This document shows positions 49,354 to 59,621 of a DNA stretch of 64,000 nucleotides, one piece after another. The position numbers were made by a program, and so were the translations under genes. A model generated the notes under the pieces. It made no database searches, was not told the DNA's origin, and saw only the letters and a program-made list of their open reading frames with translations. Source of the DNA: Aeromonas allosaccharophila (GTDB lineage Bacteria > Pseudomonadota > Gammaproteobacteria > Enterobacterales > Aeromonadaceae); contig NZ_CDBR01000013.1 in NCBI RefSeq assembly GCF_000819685.1, forward strand, positions 1-64,000. The letters are read 5' to 3'. Numbering within the stretch: position 1 is the stretch's first letter; each line of letters starts with the position of its first letter.

Positions 49354-50349
49354 ATGTTGCCACTTGAAGATGGTTTTTCCCGTCGTTTTTACTATTTGCG
49401 TCTGTCAGTGACCGATGTGTGCAATTTCCGTTGCACCTATTGCCTGCCAGACGGTTATCGCCCCCCCGAAGGTCACAAAGCGGGGCGTCAACCCTTTCTC
49501 TCGATTGACGAGATCCGCCGCGTGGTCAGCGGTTTTGCCGCCATGGGCACCCGCAAGGTGCGCATCACGGGGGGCGAGCCCTCCCTGCGCCGCGATTTCA
49601 CCGAGATCGTCAAGGTGATTGCCACCACCCCGGGTATCGAGAAGGTCGCCATGACCACCAACGGCTATCGCCTCAAGGAGCGGGCCCGGGAGTGGTTTGA
49701 TGCCGGACTCAATGCGCTGAATGTCAGTGTCGACAGTCTCGACCCGCGTCAGTTTCATCAGATCACCGGTGAGAACAAGCTGGCCGAGGTGATGGAGGGG
49801 ATCGAAGCGGCACTGGCCGCCGGTTTCAAATCGGTGAAGATCAATGCGGTGCTGCTCAAGGGGCTCAACGACTACCAGCTCGATGCCTTTCTGGGCTGGA
49901 TCAGGCACAAGCCCATCGAGCTGCGCTTTATCGAGCTGATGCAGACCGGTGAGATGGATACCCTGTTTCGTGACCACCATGTCAGCGGCGAACAGATCAA
50001 ACAGCGTTTGCTGGAGAGCGGCTGGGTGCAGCAGTTGCGGGGCAAGGATGACGGCCCGGCGCAGGTCTTTATGCACCCTGATTCGCAGGGTGGCGTGGGT
50101 CTCATCATGCCCTACAGCAAGGATTTCTGTGCCGGTTGCAACCGGCTGCGGGTCTCCTCGCTGGGGAAGCTGCATCTGTGCCTGTTTGGCGACAACGGCA
50201 TCGAGCTGCGGGATCTGCTCGGCGCAGATGCGCAGTCCGATGAGCTGCAACAGCGCATTCGTGCCGCGCTGGCGGGCAAGAGTGCTACCCATCGTCTCCA
50301 TGAGGGCAATGCCGGCATCACCCCTCATCTCGCATCGATTGGCGGATAG
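49354..50349 (+). CDS. moaA: GTP 3',8-cyclase (Moco step 1)
   Basis: 331 residues from ATG 49354, after GGAAAGG. Radical-SAM enzyme; C23, C27 and C30 ([10 protein letters not shown]) bind the first cluster; the C-terminal [12 protein letters not shown] and CLFGDN region binds the second; the C-terminal GG is intact. Makes 3',8-cyclo-GTP. Separate from moaB-E, which lie 6.6 kb downstream beyond nap. Followed by its own terminator; controlled by the Moco riboswitch. Confidence 0.97.
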   Translation: MLPLEDGFSRRFYYLRLSVTDVCNFRCTYCLPDGYRPPEGHKAGRQPFLSIDEIRRVVSGFAAMGTRKVRITGGEPSLRRDFTEIVKVIATTPGIEKVAMTTNGYRLKERAREWFDAGLNALNVSVDSLDPRQFHQITGENKLAEVMEGIEAALAAGFKSVKINAVLLKGLNDYQLDAFLGWIRHKPIELRFIELMQTGEMDTLFRDHHVSGEQIKQRLLESGWVQQLRGKDDGPAQVFMHPDSQGGVGLIMPYSKDFCAGCNRLRVSSLGKLHLCLFGDNGIELRDLLGADAQSDELQQRIRAALAGKSATHRLHEGNAGITPHLASIGG

Positions 50350-50387
50350 CCGCAAAAAATCGCCAACGATTAAATAGCAATCCTCAC

Positions 50388-50419
50388 ATGGAGGTATTTT
50401 AACCGATACCTCCATTTTT
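50388..50419 (+). terminator. moaA terminator
   Basis: Perfect 10-bp stem ATGGAGGTAT/ATACCTCCAT, 8-base loop, five T. Ends moaA transcription before nap. Confidence 0.9.
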
Positions 50420-50435
50420 ATTGCGCTGCAAGGCT

Positions 50436-50449
50436 TTGATCTGGCGCAA
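50436..50449. promoter_or_regulatory. FNR-like site upstream of nap
   Basis: TTGAT-CTGG-CGCAA matches the FNR consensus TTGAT-N4-ATCAA at 8 of 10 positions. A TATAAT at 50520-50525 could be the nap -10, and the inverted repeat CCCTGAC-CTT-GTCAGGG (50483-50499) between them is a further candidate site. Anaerobic activation would fit Nap. Assigned by pattern only. Confidence 0.45.
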
Positions 50450-50588
50450 GAATCCCCCCTGTTTATCTCCCTGGTGGTATATCCCTGACCTTGTCAGGGC
50501 CGCAATATACACCCACTCTTATAATTGGTATCAAGAATGCCAATCATGGACTCGCACTGTCCCCTTCTTCACCAGAACAGGAGTCAAC

Positions 50589-51131
50589 ATGCCGGATGAG
50601 ATCGATCTTGCCCGCCGCGGCCTGTTCCGGGGGCGGCTGAGAACTGCCGAACCGCCGGTGCAGTTGCCCTGGTCAGTCAACTGGTCGGCATTTGTCGCCG
50701 ACTGTACTCGCTGCGGGGACTGTCTGGCTGCCTGTCCGGAGCAGATCCTGGTGAATGGCGAGGGCGGTTTTCCGGTGGTCGATTTCCAGCGTGGCGAGTG
50801 CACCTTCTGCACCGAGTGCGTCACGGTCTGCAAGGCGCCGCTGTTTCGCCCGACCAGCGAGTCCCCCTGGCACTACAAGGCCCATATCGAGGCCAACTGT
50901 CTGGCCAATGGTCAGGTGTTCTGCCAGCGCTGTCAGGACAGCTGCGAGCCCAATGCCATTCGTTTTATTCCGGTGCTGGGGCGCGTGCCCACCCCGACGG
51001 TGGAGCCGGATCGCTGTAACGGCTGCGGCGCCTGCGTGCAGGATTGTCCGGTTGGCAGCATCAAGGTCGACGGGCGAGCCGCCCCATCCGGTGGTGCGAG
51101 CCAGCCCACCCTCAAGCAGGAGTCAGAATGA
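50589..51131 (+). CDS. napF: Ferredoxin-type protein NapF
   Basis: 180 residues from ATG 50589 behind CAGGAG. Cys motifs for [4Fe-4S] clusters: CTRCGDCLAACP, CTFCTECVTVC and CNGCGACVQDCP, plus a CQRCQDSC segment. NapF acts in the cytoplasm on NapA cluster insertion or maturation. First gene of napFDAGHBC; the stop overlaps napD. Confidence 0.94.
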   Translation: MPDEIDLARRGLFRGRLRTAEPPVQLPWSVNWSAFVADCTRCGDCLAACPEQILVNGEGGFPVVDFQRGECTFCTECVTVCKAPLFRPTSESPWHYKAHIEANCLANGQVFCQRCQDSCEPNAIRFIPVLGRVPTPTVEPDRCNGCGACVQDCPVGSIKVDGRAAPSGGASQPTLKQESE

Positions 51132-51415
51132 GTCAGAAGCCGTGTGACACAAAAGCCACAATGGATCAGGAGTTCCATGTATCGAGTCTGGTGGTGCTGA
51201 CCCAGCCCCCCTTGCGCCATCAGCTCGCCGAGCAGATTGGTGCCCTTGACGGGGCCGAGATCCACGCCGTCAGTGACGAGGGCAAGCTGGTCGTGACCCT
51301 TGAAGGTCCGAGCCAGCGGCCGATCATGGCGGCCATTGATGCAATTCAGGCGATGCCGGGCGTGCTCTCTGCCGCCCTGATTTACCACCAGTTCGATGAA
51401 CTGGGCGGTCACTGA
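51128..51415 (+). CDS. napD: Nap assembly chaperone NapD
   Basis: 95 residues. Ferredoxin-like fold that binds the NapA Tat signal and holds export until the cofactor is loaded. Motifs: HVSSLVVLTQPP, MAAIDAIQAMPGVLSAALIY. Start overlaps napF by 4 bases (ATGA). Confidence 0.93.
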   Translation: MSQKPCDTKATMDQEFHVSSLVVLTQPPLRHQLAEQIGALDGAEIHAVSDEGKLVVTLEGPSQRPIMAAIDAIQAMPGVLSAALIYHQFDELGGH

Positions 51416-51517
51416 AAAAGAGTGATGGGATGCCGGGCGTGCCCTCTACCGCTGATGGCTGGCTCCCGTTCGACAGATTCGACAACTATTACGCGATAAG
51501 CAATGTGAGGATATGCC

Positions 51518-54007
51518 ATGAAGCTGAGTCGACGCGACTTTATGAAGGCCAACGCGGTGGCAGCTGCCGCAGCCGTGGCCGGTGTCAGTGCCCCCACGCT
51601 GGCAGCCAATCTCATCACCAGTACCGACAAGACGGCCATCCATTGGGATAAGGCTCCCTGCCGCTTCTGCGGTACCGGCTGCTCCGTGCTGGTGGGGTCT
51701 CAGGATGGTCGGGTCGTGGCGACTCAGGGCGACCCCGATGCGCCGGTCAACCGTGGCCTCAACTGCATCAAGGGCTACTTCCTCTCCAAAATCATGTATG
51801 GCCAGGATCGCCTGACCCAGCCGATGCTGCGGATGAAGAATGGCCAGTTCGACAAGGATGGCGACTTCGCCCCCATCAGCTGGGATCAGGCATTCGACAT
51901 CATGGCCGAGAAGTTCAAGGCGACCCTGAAAGAGAAGGGACCAACTGCGGTTGGCATGTTCGGCTCCGGCCAGTGGACCGTCTGGGAAGGCTATGCCGCC
52001 GCCAAGCTGATGAAGGCCGGCTTCCGCACCAACAACATCGACCCCAATGCCCGCCACTGCATGGCCTCTGCGGTCGTCGGCTTCATGCGTACCTTCGGCA
52101 TGGACGAGCCGATGGGCTGCTACGACGATATCGAGCAGGCCGATGCATTCGTGCTGTGGGGCTCCAACATGGCCGAGATGCACCCCATCCTCTGGTCGCG
52201 GATGTCCGATCGCCGTCTCTCCAACCCGGATGTGCAGGTGCACGTGCTCTCCACCTTCGAGCACCGCAGCTTCGAGCTGGCGGACAACGGTATGGTGTTC
52301 ACCCCACAGACCGATCTGGCGATCCTCAACTATGTCGCCAACTACATCATCCAGAATGACAAGGTGAACTGGGACTTCGTCAACAAGCACACCGTGTTCA
52401 AGAAGGGGGTCACCGACATCGGTTACGGCCTGCGCCCGACCGATCCGCTGCAGCAGAAAGCGAAGAACCCGGACAGCGGCGATGCCACTCCGATGACCTT
52501 CGAGGAGTTTGCCAAGTTCGTGGCGGATTACGATGTGGAGTCGGTCTCCAAGCTCTCCGGTGTCTCCAAAGAGAAGCTGGAAAAGCTGGCCAAGCTCTAT
52601 GCCGATCCGGGCAAGAAGGTGGTCTCTTACTGGACCATGGGCTTCAACCAGCATACTCGCGGTGTCTGGGCCAACAACCTCTGCTACAACATCCACTTGC
52701 TGACCGGCAAGATCTCCGAGCCGGGTAATGGTCCTTTCTCACTGACCGGCCAGCCCTCTGCCTGTGGCACCGCGCGTGAAGTGGGTACCTTTGCCCACCG
52801 TCTGCCTGCCGACATGGTGGTGACCGAGCCCAAGCACCGCGCCATTGCCGAGAAGATCTGGAAACTGCCGGAAGGGACCATTCCCGACAAGGTGGGTTTC
52901 CACGCCGTGCTGCAAGACCGCATGCTCAAGGATGGCAAGCTCAACGCCTACTGGGTGATGTGTAACAACAACATGCAGGCTGGTCCCAACATGAATACCG
53001 ATCGCCTGCCTGGCTATCGCGATCCGCGCAACTTCATCGTGGTCTCCGACCCGTACCCGACCGTCACTGCCCAGGCCGCTGACCTCATCCTGCCGACCGC
53101 CATGTGGGTGGAGAAAGAGGGGGCCTACGGCAACGCCGAGCGCCGCACCCAGTTCTGGCACCAGCAGGTGAAAGCGCCGGAAGGGGCCAAGTCCGACCTG
53201 TGGCAGCTGATGGAGTTCTCCAAGCGCTTCAAGGTTGAAGAAGTGTGGCCGGCTGAGCTGATTGCCAAGATGCCGGAAGTGAAGGGCAAAACCCTGTTCG
53301 ACGTGCTCTATGCCAACGGTCAGGTCAACCAGTTCCCGAAAGAGCAGAGCAAGGGGCTGCTGAACGACGAAGCCGAACACTTCGGGTTCTACGTCCAGAA
53401 GGGGCTGTTCGAGGAGTACGCCACCTTCGGTCGCGGTCACGGTCACGATCTGGCGCCGTTCGATCAGTACCACGAAGCGCGCGGTCTGCGCTGGCCTGTG
53501 GTGGATGGCAAAGAGACCCTGTGGCGCTATCGCGAAGGGTTCGACCCTTACGTGAAAGCGGGCGAGGGGGTGCGTTTTTATGGCAAGCCCGATGGCAAGG
53601 CGGTCATCTTCGCGCTGCCGTTCGAGCCCGCCGCCGAATCGCCGGACCAGGAGTACGATCTGTGGCTCTCCACCGGTCGCGTGCTGGAACACTGGCACAC
53701 CGGTACCATGACCCGTCGGGTGCCCGAGCTCTATCGCGCCTTCCCGGATGCGGTGCTGTTTATGCACCCGGACGATGCCAAGGCCCGCGGCGTGCGTCGT
53801 GGTGAAGAGGTGATCGTCTCCTCCCGCCGTGGTGAGGTGAAGACCCGTGTCGAGACCCGTGGTCGCAATAAACCGCCCAAAGGTCTGGTCTTTATGCCCT
53901 TCTTCGATGCGAGCCAGTTGGTCAACAAGCTGACCCTGGACGCCACCGATCCGCTCTCGAAAGAGACCGATTACAAGAAGTGCGCCGTCAAGGTGATGAA
54001 GGCTTAA
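51518..54007 (+). CDS. napA: Periplasmic nitrate reductase catalytic subunit
   Basis: 829 residues. Tat signal [17 protein letters not shown]; [4Fe-4S] motif [13 protein letters not shown] with a downstream Cys in NCIKGYF; Mo ligand C181 in NARHCMAS. Reduces nitrate to nitrite in the periplasm with Mo-bis-MGD, electrons coming through NapB. Domain order as in bacterial NapA. 102 bp after napD. No gene for NapE is seen. Confidence 0.97.
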   Translation: MKLSRRDFMKANAVAAAAAVAGVSAPTLAANLITSTDKTAIHWDKAPCRFCGTGCSVLVGSQDGRVVATQGDPDAPVNRGLNCIKGYFLSKIMYGQDRLTQPMLRMKNGQFDKDGDFAPISWDQAFDIMAEKFKATLKEKGPTAVGMFGSGQWTVWEGYAAAKLMKAGFRTNNIDPNARHCMASAVVGFMRTFGMDEPMGCYDDIEQADAFVLWGSNMAEMHPILWSRMSDRRLSNPDVQVHVLSTFEHRSFELADNGMVFTPQTDLAILNYVANYIIQNDKVNWDFVNKHTVFKKGVTDIGYGLRPTDPLQQKAKNPDSGDATPMTFEEFAKFVADYDVESVSKLSGVSKEKLEKLAKLYADPGKKVVSYWTMGFNQHTRGVWANNLCYNIHLLTGKISEPGNGPFSLTGQPSACGTAREVGTFAHRLPADMVVTEPKHRAIAEKIWKLPEGTIPDKVGFHAVLQDRMLKDGKLNAYWVMCNNNMQAGPNMNTDRLPGYRDPRNFIVVSDPYPTVTAQAADLILPTAMWVEKEGAYGNAERRTQFWHQQVKAPEGAKSDLWQLMEFSKRFKVEEVWPAELIAKMPEVKGKTLFDVLYANGQVNQFPKEQSKGLLNDEAEHFGFYVQKGLFEEYATFGRGHGHDLAPFDQYHEARGLRWPVVDGKETLWRYREGFDPYVKAGEGVRFYGKPDGKAVIFALPFEPAAESPDQEYDLWLSTGRVLEHWHTGTMTRRVPELYRAFPDAVLFMHPDDAKARGVRRGEEVIVSSRRGEVKTRVETRGRNKPPKGLVFMPFFDASQLVNKLTLDATDPLSKETDYKKCAVKVMKA

Positions 54008-54023
54008 GGCGGGGGAGCACGAG

Positions 54024-54761
54024 ATGAGTCGTAGTCGTCGCCAGTTTCTGGCCGACATGGCCAAGGGGGCTTGCGGTGTGGGCCTGCTTGGCGTGGGGCT
54101 CGGTGGCGTGGCCCGCCAGCAGGCACACGCTGTGCCTGCCCAGGCACTGCGCCCGCCCGCCGCTCTCGACGAAGCGGAGTTCCTCAGCGCCTGCGTGCGC
54201 TGCGGGCTCTGCGTCGAGGCATGCCCCTACGACACCCTCAAGCTCGCCCGGCTGTTTGACCCTGTGACTACCGGCACCCCCTATTTCAAGGCGCGTGCCG
54301 TGCCGTGCGAGATGTGTGATGACATCCCTTGCGTGGTGGCCTGCCCGAGCGGGGCGCTGGATCAGCAGATGACCGACATCGATCAGGCACGGATGGGAGT
54401 GGCAGTGCTCATCGATCACGAGACCTGCCTCAACTATCTGGGTTTGCGCTGCGATGTCTGTTATCGGGTCTGCCCGCTGATTGACAAGGCGATCACCCTG
54501 GAGTTGCAACATAACCAGCGCACCGGCAAGCACGCCATGTTCCTGCCCACGGTGCACAGCGATGTCTGTACCGGTTGCGGCAAGTGCGAGCATGCCTGCG
54601 TGTTGGAAGAAGCGGCCATCAAGGTGGTGCCACGCCAGCTCGCCAAAGGTGAGCTGGGTTATCACTACCGGCTTGGTTGGGAAGAGAAGGCCAAGGCGGG
54701 GAACAAGTCGCTCATCGGCGACAGGCTCACCCTGCCCACCCGCAAACCGGAGGGGTTATGA
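54024..54761 (+). CDS. napG: Quinol dehydrogenase ferredoxin subunit NapG
   Basis: 245 residues. Tat signal [11 protein letters not shown]; four [4Fe-4S] motifs ([46 protein letters not shown]). Periplasmic face partner of NapH, passing electrons from quinol. Overlaps napH by 4 bases. Confidence 0.95.
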   Translation: MSRSRRQFLADMAKGACGVGLLGVGLGGVARQQAHAVPAQALRPPAALDEAEFLSACVRCGLCVEACPYDTLKLARLFDPVTTGTPYFKARAVPCEMCDDIPCVVACPSGALDQQMTDIDQARMGVAVLIDHETCLNYLGLRCDVCYRVCPLIDKAITLELQHNQRTGKHAMFLPTVHSDVCTGCGKCEHACVLEEAAIKVVPRQLAKGELGYHYRLGWEEKAKAGNKSLIGDRLTLPTRKPEGL

Positions 54762-55633
54762 GTCGTTATCCGGGGGAAGAGGCTCGCATCAAGCTGGGGT
54801 GGTGGCGTTCCCACCGCTTCCTGCTGCTGCGTCGCCTCAGCCAATTCAGCGTACTCGCGCTGTTTCTGCTGGGGCCGCTGGCGGGCATCTGGATCCTCAA
54901 GGGCAACCTCTCCAGTTCGCTGTTGCTGGATACAGTGCCGCTGACCGATCCCCTCACGCTGTTGCAGTCGCTGGCGGCGGGCCACTGGCCCATCACCACC
55001 CTCTGGCTGGGGGCGGCAGTGGTGCTGGTCGGTTACTGGCTGGTCGGAGGGCGGGTCTTCTGCTCCTGGGTCTGTCCGGTCAACCTCATCACGGATGCGG
55101 CGGCCTGGCTCAGGGGGCGACTTGGCCTCAAGGGCAATGGCCAGTTCAGCCGTGCGACCCGCTACTGGCTGCTGGCCATGGTGCTGGTGGTGCCAGCGGT
55201 GGTCGGGGGGATGGCGTGGGAGCTGGTCAATCCGGTGTCGCTCGCCATGCGCGGTCTGCTGTTTGGCATGGGGGCGGGCTGGGCCCTGCTGGTGGCGCTG
55301 TTCCTGTTCGATCTCTTCGTGGTTGAGCGGGGCTGGTGCGGTCATCTCTGTCCGGTGGGGGCCTTCTATGCCCTGGTCAACCGGGTCGGGTTTATCAAGA
55401 TTTCTGCCAAGGGGCGCGAGCGGTGCAACAACTGCATGGATTGTTATGCGGTCTGCCCGGAGCGTCCCATCCTGCGCGGGCCTGTTCACGGTGCCAAGCG
55501 CGGTCACGGGCCCTTGATTGCGGCTCAGGAGTGTACCAACTGTGGCCGCTGCATCGATGTCTGCGCGGAACAAGTTTTTGAAATCACTGTAGGTTTTGCC
55601 GTCAAGGCAGAAAAAACGTCGGAGAACAAATAA
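54758..55633 (+). CDS. napH: Quinol dehydrogenase membrane subunit NapH
   Basis: 291 residues from ATG 54758. Four membrane segments by hydrophobicity (near 30, 80, 140, 170), with CxxxCP motifs ([18 protein letters not shown]) and two cytoplasmic [4Fe-4S] motifs ([23 protein letters not shown]). Works with NapG to oxidise quinol. The stop shares a base with the napB start. Confidence 0.95.
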   Translation: MSRYPGEEARIKLGWWRSHRFLLLRRLSQFSVLALFLLGPLAGIWILKGNLSSSLLLDTVPLTDPLTLLQSLAAGHWPITTLWLGAAVVLVGYWLVGGRVFCSWVCPVNLITDAAAWLRGRLGLKGNGQFSRATRYWLLAMVLVVPAVVGGMAWELVNPVSLAMRGLLFGMGAGWALLVALFLFDLFVVERGWCGHLCPVGAFYALVNRVGFIKISAKGRERCNNCMDCYAVCPERPILRGPVHGAKRGHGPLIAAQECTNCGRCIDVCAEQVFEITVGFAVKAEKTSENK

Positions 55634-56088
55634 TGAAAAAGCTGATTGGAGCAATGCTGGCCTGCCTGATGGCGGGATCCTTGATGGCCGCGGTCCCCGA
55701 GATCACCAACAGTACCGGTGGCCTCAAGTCCGAGCGTGGCGCCACCGATCTGGTGACCGAAGACACCGCTGCGCCGCTGAAAAACTACCGCAAGGATGGC
55801 GCGCCCTACGATCGCCAGTACATGCATCAGCCGCCGCTGATCCCCCACGACATTCGCAACTACGAGGTGGATACCAAGGTCAACAAGTGCCTGGCCTGCC
55901 ACAGCTTCAAGAATGCCAGCGCCATGAAGGCACCCAAGATCAGCCCGACTCACTTCGAGACCCGCGACGGCATGACCCTGGGTGAAGTGTCGCCGCGTCG
56001 CTACTTCTGTCTGCAGTGCCATGTGCCGCAAGCGGATGCCAAGCCGCTGGTGGAAAATACCTTTAAACCGGTTGAAGCGCTGAACTGA
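55633..56088 (+). CDS. napB: Dihaem cytochrome c NapB
   Basis: 151 residues. Signal peptide ([18 protein letters not shown]). Two haem motifs CLACH and CLQCH, with distal His in MHQPP. Electron donor to NapA in the periplasm. Confidence 0.96.
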   Translation: MKKLIGAMLACLMAGSLMAAVPEITNSTGGLKSERGATDLVTEDTAAPLKNYRKDGAPYDRQYMHQPPLIPHDIRNYEVDTKVNKCLACHSFKNASAMKAPKISPTHFETRDGMTLGEVSPRRYFCLQCHVPQADAKPLVENTFKPVEALN

Positions 56089-56099
56089 GGAGCCTATCG

Positions 56100-56693
56100 A
56101 TGAAATTACCCGGCTTTATCCAGCGTCTGTGGACCACCTTCAAGTCTCCGTCGAAGGCGGCCCTCTGGGTGCTGCTGCTGATGGGCTTCTTCGGTGGCGT
56201 GATTTTCTGGGGTGGCTTCAACACCGCCATGGAAGCGTCCAACACCGAGGCCTTCTGTACCAGCTGCCACGAGATGAAGGACAACGTATTCGAGGAGTAC
56301 CGCGACACCATTCACTACGCCAACCGCTCCGGCGTGCGGGCCAGCTGCCCGGATTGCCACGTGCCGCATGAATGGACCTACAAGATCATCCGCAAGGTGC
56401 AGGCTTCCAAGGAGCTGTGGGGCATGATCACCGGCAAGGTGGACACCCGCGAGAAGTTCGAATCGCACCGGCGCGAGATGGCGGAGCGGGAGTGGCAGCG
56501 GATGAAAGAGACCGATTCGCGCGAGTGCCGCAACTGCCACAACTTCGAGTACATGGACTTCTCCCTGCAGGGGCAGCGTGCCGCCAAGATGCACTCGGCC
56601 AACCTCGGCAAGGAGGGGCAGGGCACCTGCATCGACTGTCACAAGGGGATTGCTCACCAGCTGCCCGACATGACCGGGGTGAAAGGGTTCTGA
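56100..56693 (+). CDS. napC: Tetrahaem cytochrome c NapC
   Basis: 197 residues. One N-terminal membrane anchor ([19 protein letters not shown]) and four haem motifs CTSCH, CPDCH, CRNCH, CIDCH. NapC/NirT family quinol dehydrogenase feeding NapB. Both NapC and NapGH are present, giving two quinol inputs. Followed by a terminator. Confidence 0.96.
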   Translation: MKLPGFIQRLWTTFKSPSKAALWVLLLMGFFGGVIFWGGFNTAMEASNTEAFCTSCHEMKDNVFEEYRDTIHYANRSGVRASCPDCHVPHEWTYKIIRKVQASKELWGMITGKVDTREKFESHRREMAEREWQRMKETDSRECRNCHNFEYMDFSLQGQRAAKMHSANLGKEGQGTCIDCHKGIAHQLPDMTGVKGF

Positions 56694-56704
56694 TCCTGCG
56701 ACGA

Positions 56705-56732
56705 CAGGCCGGGTTTCCCCGGCCTGCGTTTT
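56705..56732 (+). terminator. nap operon terminator
   Basis: CAGGCCGGG/CCCGGCCTG stem, loop TTTC, then CGTTTTG. Confidence 0.88.
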
Positions 56733-56935
56733 GTTCATATCTGGGACAAGCATCAGATTTGTGTGTCTTTTAAATCCCATATCTCGTGAAACCTTTGATA
56801 GAATCAGCCCGCCGTCACACGCTTGAGCAAGTTGGTCATTCCTGTCTGCGTCAGTTTTTGCGCCCTGACAGCTGGCCTCTCATACCCCTTCTCTTCCTGC
56901 CTCGTTGACGGCCCATAGCCACAAGGAGCTGCCCG

Positions 56936-57442
56936 ATGGGACAGAAACACAACGCATTTATTCCCCTCAAGATCGCCGTGCTGACGGTCTCCGACAGCCG
57001 CACCACTGCCGATGACAGCTCGGGTGACTATCTGGTCTCGGCCCTCACCGACGCGGGCCATCAACTGGCCGATCGGGCGCTCTGCCCGGACAACCTGTTT
57101 CGCATCCGTGCGCGGGTGAGCGAGTGGATCGCCGATGAAGGAGTGCAGGTGGTGCTGATCAATGGCGGCACCGGCTTCAACGAACAAAACCGGGTGCCGG
57201 AAGCGGTCGGTGTGCTGTTCGAGCGCACCGTACAGGGTTTTGGCGAGATGTTCCGTCAGCTCTCTTTTGCCGAAATTAAAGGCTCCGCCATGCAGAGCCG
57301 CGCGCTGGCGGGACTCGCCAATCGCACCCTGATCTGCTGCCTGCCCGGCTCCACCGGTGCCTGCCAGCTGGGCTGGGAGCAGCTGATCCGCGATCAGCTC
57401 GATGCCCGCACCAAGCCGTGCAACTTTGTCTCCCACCTCTGA
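56936..57442 (+). CDS. moaB: Molybdopterin adenylyl-type protein MoaB
   Basis: 168 residues. Markers: AVLTVSDSRTTADDSSGDYL, NGGTGFNEQNRVPEA, CLPGSTGACQLGW. Close to MogA in fold; position at the head of moaBCDE favours MoaB. AAGGAG precedes the ATG by 8 bases. moaC begins 10 bp after it. Confidence 0.93.
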   Translation: MGQKHNAFIPLKIAVLTVSDSRTTADDSSGDYLVSALTDAGHQLADRALCPDNLFRIRARVSEWIADEGVQVVLINGGTGFNEQNRVPEAVGVLFERTVQGFGEMFRQLSFAEIKGSAMQSRALAGLANRTLICCLPGSTGACQLGWEQLIRDQLDARTKPCNFVSHL

Positions 57443-57451
57443 GAGCAAACG

Positions 57452-57976
57452 ATGAACCAGACCGATCCCAAGCAGACCCAGCCTAACCTGACGCATCTGA
57501 ACCAAAGCGGCGAAGCCCATATGGTGGATGTGACCGACAAGCAGGTGACCGAGCGCGAAGCCCGTGCCGAGGCGTTTGTCACCATGGCCCCCGAGACGCT
57601 GGCGCTGATCCTGAGCGGCCAGCACCACAAGGGTGACGTGTTTGCCACCGCCCGCATCGCCGGCATCATGGCAGCCAAGAAGACCTCCGATCTTATCCCC
57701 CTCTGCCATCCGCTGGCCTTGACCAAAGTCGAGGTGGAGATAGTGCCGCTGGCCGAGCAGCACAAGGTTCATATCCGCACTCTCTGCAAACTCTCCGGCA
57801 AGACAGGGGTGGAGATGGAGGCGCTGACGGCGGCATCGGTAGCAGCGCTGACCATCTACGACATGTGCAAGGCGGTGCAAAAGGACATGGTGATCGAGCA
57901 GGTGCGACTGGTCGAGAAGAGGGGCGGCAAGTCCGGCCATTTTCAGTTGGGGTCAAATAGCGGGGAGCAAGCATGA
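57452..57976 (+). CDS. moaC: Cyclic pyranopterin monophosphate synthase
   Basis: 174 residues. Converts the MoaA product to cPMP. Motifs: [34 protein letters not shown] (split here as [19 protein letters not shown]), [21 protein letters not shown]. The N-terminal 20 residues before HMVDVTD are longer than in some homologues; an inner start is conceivable. ATGA overlap with moaD. Confidence 0.96.
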   Translation: MNQTDPKQTQPNLTHLNQSGEAHMVDVTDKQVTEREARAEAFVTMAPETLALILSGQHHKGDVFATARIAGIMAAKKTSDLIPLCHPLALTKVEVEIVPLAEQHKVHIRTLCKLSGKTGVEMEALTAASVAALTIYDMCKAVQKDMVIEQVRLVEKRGGKSGHFQLGSNSGEQA

Positions 57977-58218
57977 TCAAGGTACTGTTTTTTGCGCAAG
58001 TAAGAGAGCTGGTGGCTTGCGACGAGCTGAGCCTGCCGTGTGACTATGCCACCGCCGAACAACTGCGTGCGGCGCTCTGTGAGCGCGGCGACAAGTGGGC
58101 GCTGGCGCTGGAGGCTGGCAAACTGCTGGTGGCGGTCAACCAGACCCTGGTACCCCTCGACACGCCCCTCAATGATGGCGATGAAGTGGCCTTTTTCCCG
58201 CCGGTGACCGGAGGCTGA
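57973..58218 (+). CDS. moaD: Molybdopterin synthase sulfur carrier
   Basis: 81 residues. Ubiquitin-like; ends in VTGG, the thiocarboxylate-forming tail adenylated by MoeB. Starts within the moaC stop (4-base overlap), 2 bp before moaE. Confidence 0.96.
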   Translation: MIKVLFFAQVRELVACDELSLPCDYATAEQLRAALCERGDKWALALEAGKLLVAVNQTLVPLDTPLNDGDEVAFFPPVTGG

Positions 58219-58220
58219 CG

Positions 58221-58694
58221 ATGAGCGACGCAACCATCACAGATCGCATTCTGGTGCAGCGGGCCGATTTCTCGCTGGCGGACGAATATGCCCGCCTCGC
58301 CACCCGCGCTGACAGTGGCGCCATTGTCACTTTCGTTGGCAAGGTGCGCGACTTCAATCAGGGGGAGGAGGTGAAGGGGTTGGCCCTCGAACACTACCCC
58401 GGCATGACCGAGAAGGCGCTGGCCGATATTGTGCAAGAGGCCCGTCGCCGCTGGCCGCTGCAGGAGTGCACCCTGATCCACCGCATCGGCGAGCTGTGGC
58501 TTGGCGATCAGATCGTGCTGGTGGCGGTGAGCAGTGCCCACCGCGACGCGGCCTTTGATGCCTGTCACTTCATCATGGATTTCTTGAAAACCCGGGCGCC
58601 GTTCTGGAAAAAAGAGCTGACCGCCGAGGGTGTGCAACGCTGGGTCGAGGCCAAGGAGAGCGACAACGCCGCCGCCGCCCGCTGGCAAGCCTGA
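58221..58694 (+). CDS. moaE: Molybdopterin synthase catalytic subunit
   Basis: 157 residues. Inserts two sulfurs from MoaD into cPMP. Motifs: FVGKVRDFNQGEEV, LEHYPGMTEKAL, HRIGELWLGD, and catalytic Lys region FWKKELT. Last of moaBCDE; modA starts 87 bp later. Confidence 0.96.
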   Translation: MSDATITDRILVQRADFSLADEYARLATRADSGAIVTFVGKVRDFNQGEEVKGLALEHYPGMTEKALADIVQEARRRWPLQECTLIHRIGELWLGDQIVLVAVSSAHRDAAFDACHFIMDFLKTRAPFWKKELTAEGVQRWVEAKESDNAAAARWQA

Positions 58695-58781
58695 CCTGTT
58701 CATCACGAGGGGCGCAGGTTCAACGGGAACCACGGCCCCGTTTCGGGGCGCGGATGTGCGGGCCCCATCAGGAGAAAGGGA

Positions 58782-59510
58782 ATGAAACCGCTGTTATCTG
58801 TTGTGATCGCCGGCATTTGCGCCGCCACCTTGCATACCGGTGCCGTGCAGGCCGATGAAGTGAAGGTGGCCGTGGCCGCCAACTTCAAGGGCACTATCGA
58901 GCGTATCGGCAAGGAGTTTACCGCCAAGACCGGCCATACCCTGGCCATCTCGTCTGCCGCCACCGGAGTGCTCTACACCCAGATCAGTCACGGCGCACCG
59001 TTTGATCTCTTCCTCTCCGCCGATGTGGCGACCCCCGAGAAGCTGGAAAAAGAGGGCAAGGGGAGCGATCGCTTCACCTACGCCATCGGCCAGCTGGGGC
59101 TGTGGAAGAAAGGGGGCCCAACCCCTGACGAGGCGACTCTGCGCAGCTGGAAAGGCAACCTCGCCATCGCCAATGCCCGCACTGCACCCTATGGTGCTGC
59201 CGCCATGGCGACCCTCACCCATCTCAAGATCGATCCCAAGCAGTACCGGTTGCTGACTGGCGCCAACATCGGCCAGACCTGGCAATTTGTCGACACCGGC
59301 AATGCCGAACTGGGCTTCGTCGCCTGGGCCAATCTGGTGGAAGCGGGCAAGACCGGCGAAGCCTGGGCGGTACCGGCTGACTTCTATCCCCCCATCGAGC
59401 AGCAGGGGCTGGTATTGAAGAAAGGTGCTGCGGTCGAGGCGCTGGTCGCCTGGCTCAAGGGGCCGGGTCAGGCACAGATCAAGGCTGCGGGTTATGCCCT
59501 GCCCCAATAA
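58782..59510 (+). CDS. modA: Molybdate-binding periplasmic protein
   Basis: 242 residues. Signal peptide ending near AVQADE. Binding motifs: VAVAANFKGTIERI, ISSAATGVLYTQI, FDLFLSAD, and GNAELGFVAWANL. Delivers molybdate or tungstate to ModBC. GGAGAAAGG precedes the ATG. A ModE-type operator was not recognised upstream. Confidence 0.95.
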   Translation: MKPLLSVVIAGICAATLHTGAVQADEVKVAVAANFKGTIERIGKEFTAKTGHTLAISSAATGVLYTQISHGAPFDLFLSADVATPEKLEKEGKGSDRFTYAIGQLGLWKKGGPTPDEATLRSWKGNLAIANARTAPYGAAAMATLTHLKIDPKQYRLLTGANIGQTWQFVDTGNAELGFVAWANLVEAGKTGEAWAVPADFYPPIEQQGLVLKKGAAVEALVAWLKGPGQAQIKAAGYALPQ

Positions 59511-59535
59511 GGGGATGGGCCGGATGCGATACCCT

Positions 59536-59563
59536 GAGTGGTCGGCCTTCGGGTCGGCCACTC
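59536..59563 (+). promoter_or_regulatory. UUCG-tetraloop hairpin between modA and modB
   Basis: 12-bp stem (GAGTGGTCGGCC/GGTCGGCCACTC, two G-U pairs) closed by TTCG in the 111-bp gap. No full T-run follows (CTTTGC). Such a structure could stabilise modA mRNA and dampen modBC, giving binding protein in excess over permease. Confidence 0.6.
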
Positions 59564-59621
59564 TTTGCAATGAGGATGGATACCATGCCGTTGGGGGCAT
59601 TTATCAACCGGGAGGTCGGCA

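Noticed and set aside
56793-56806. FNR site TTGATAGAATCAG before moaB
   Set aside because: Spacer is 3 bases and not 4, and the last base differs.
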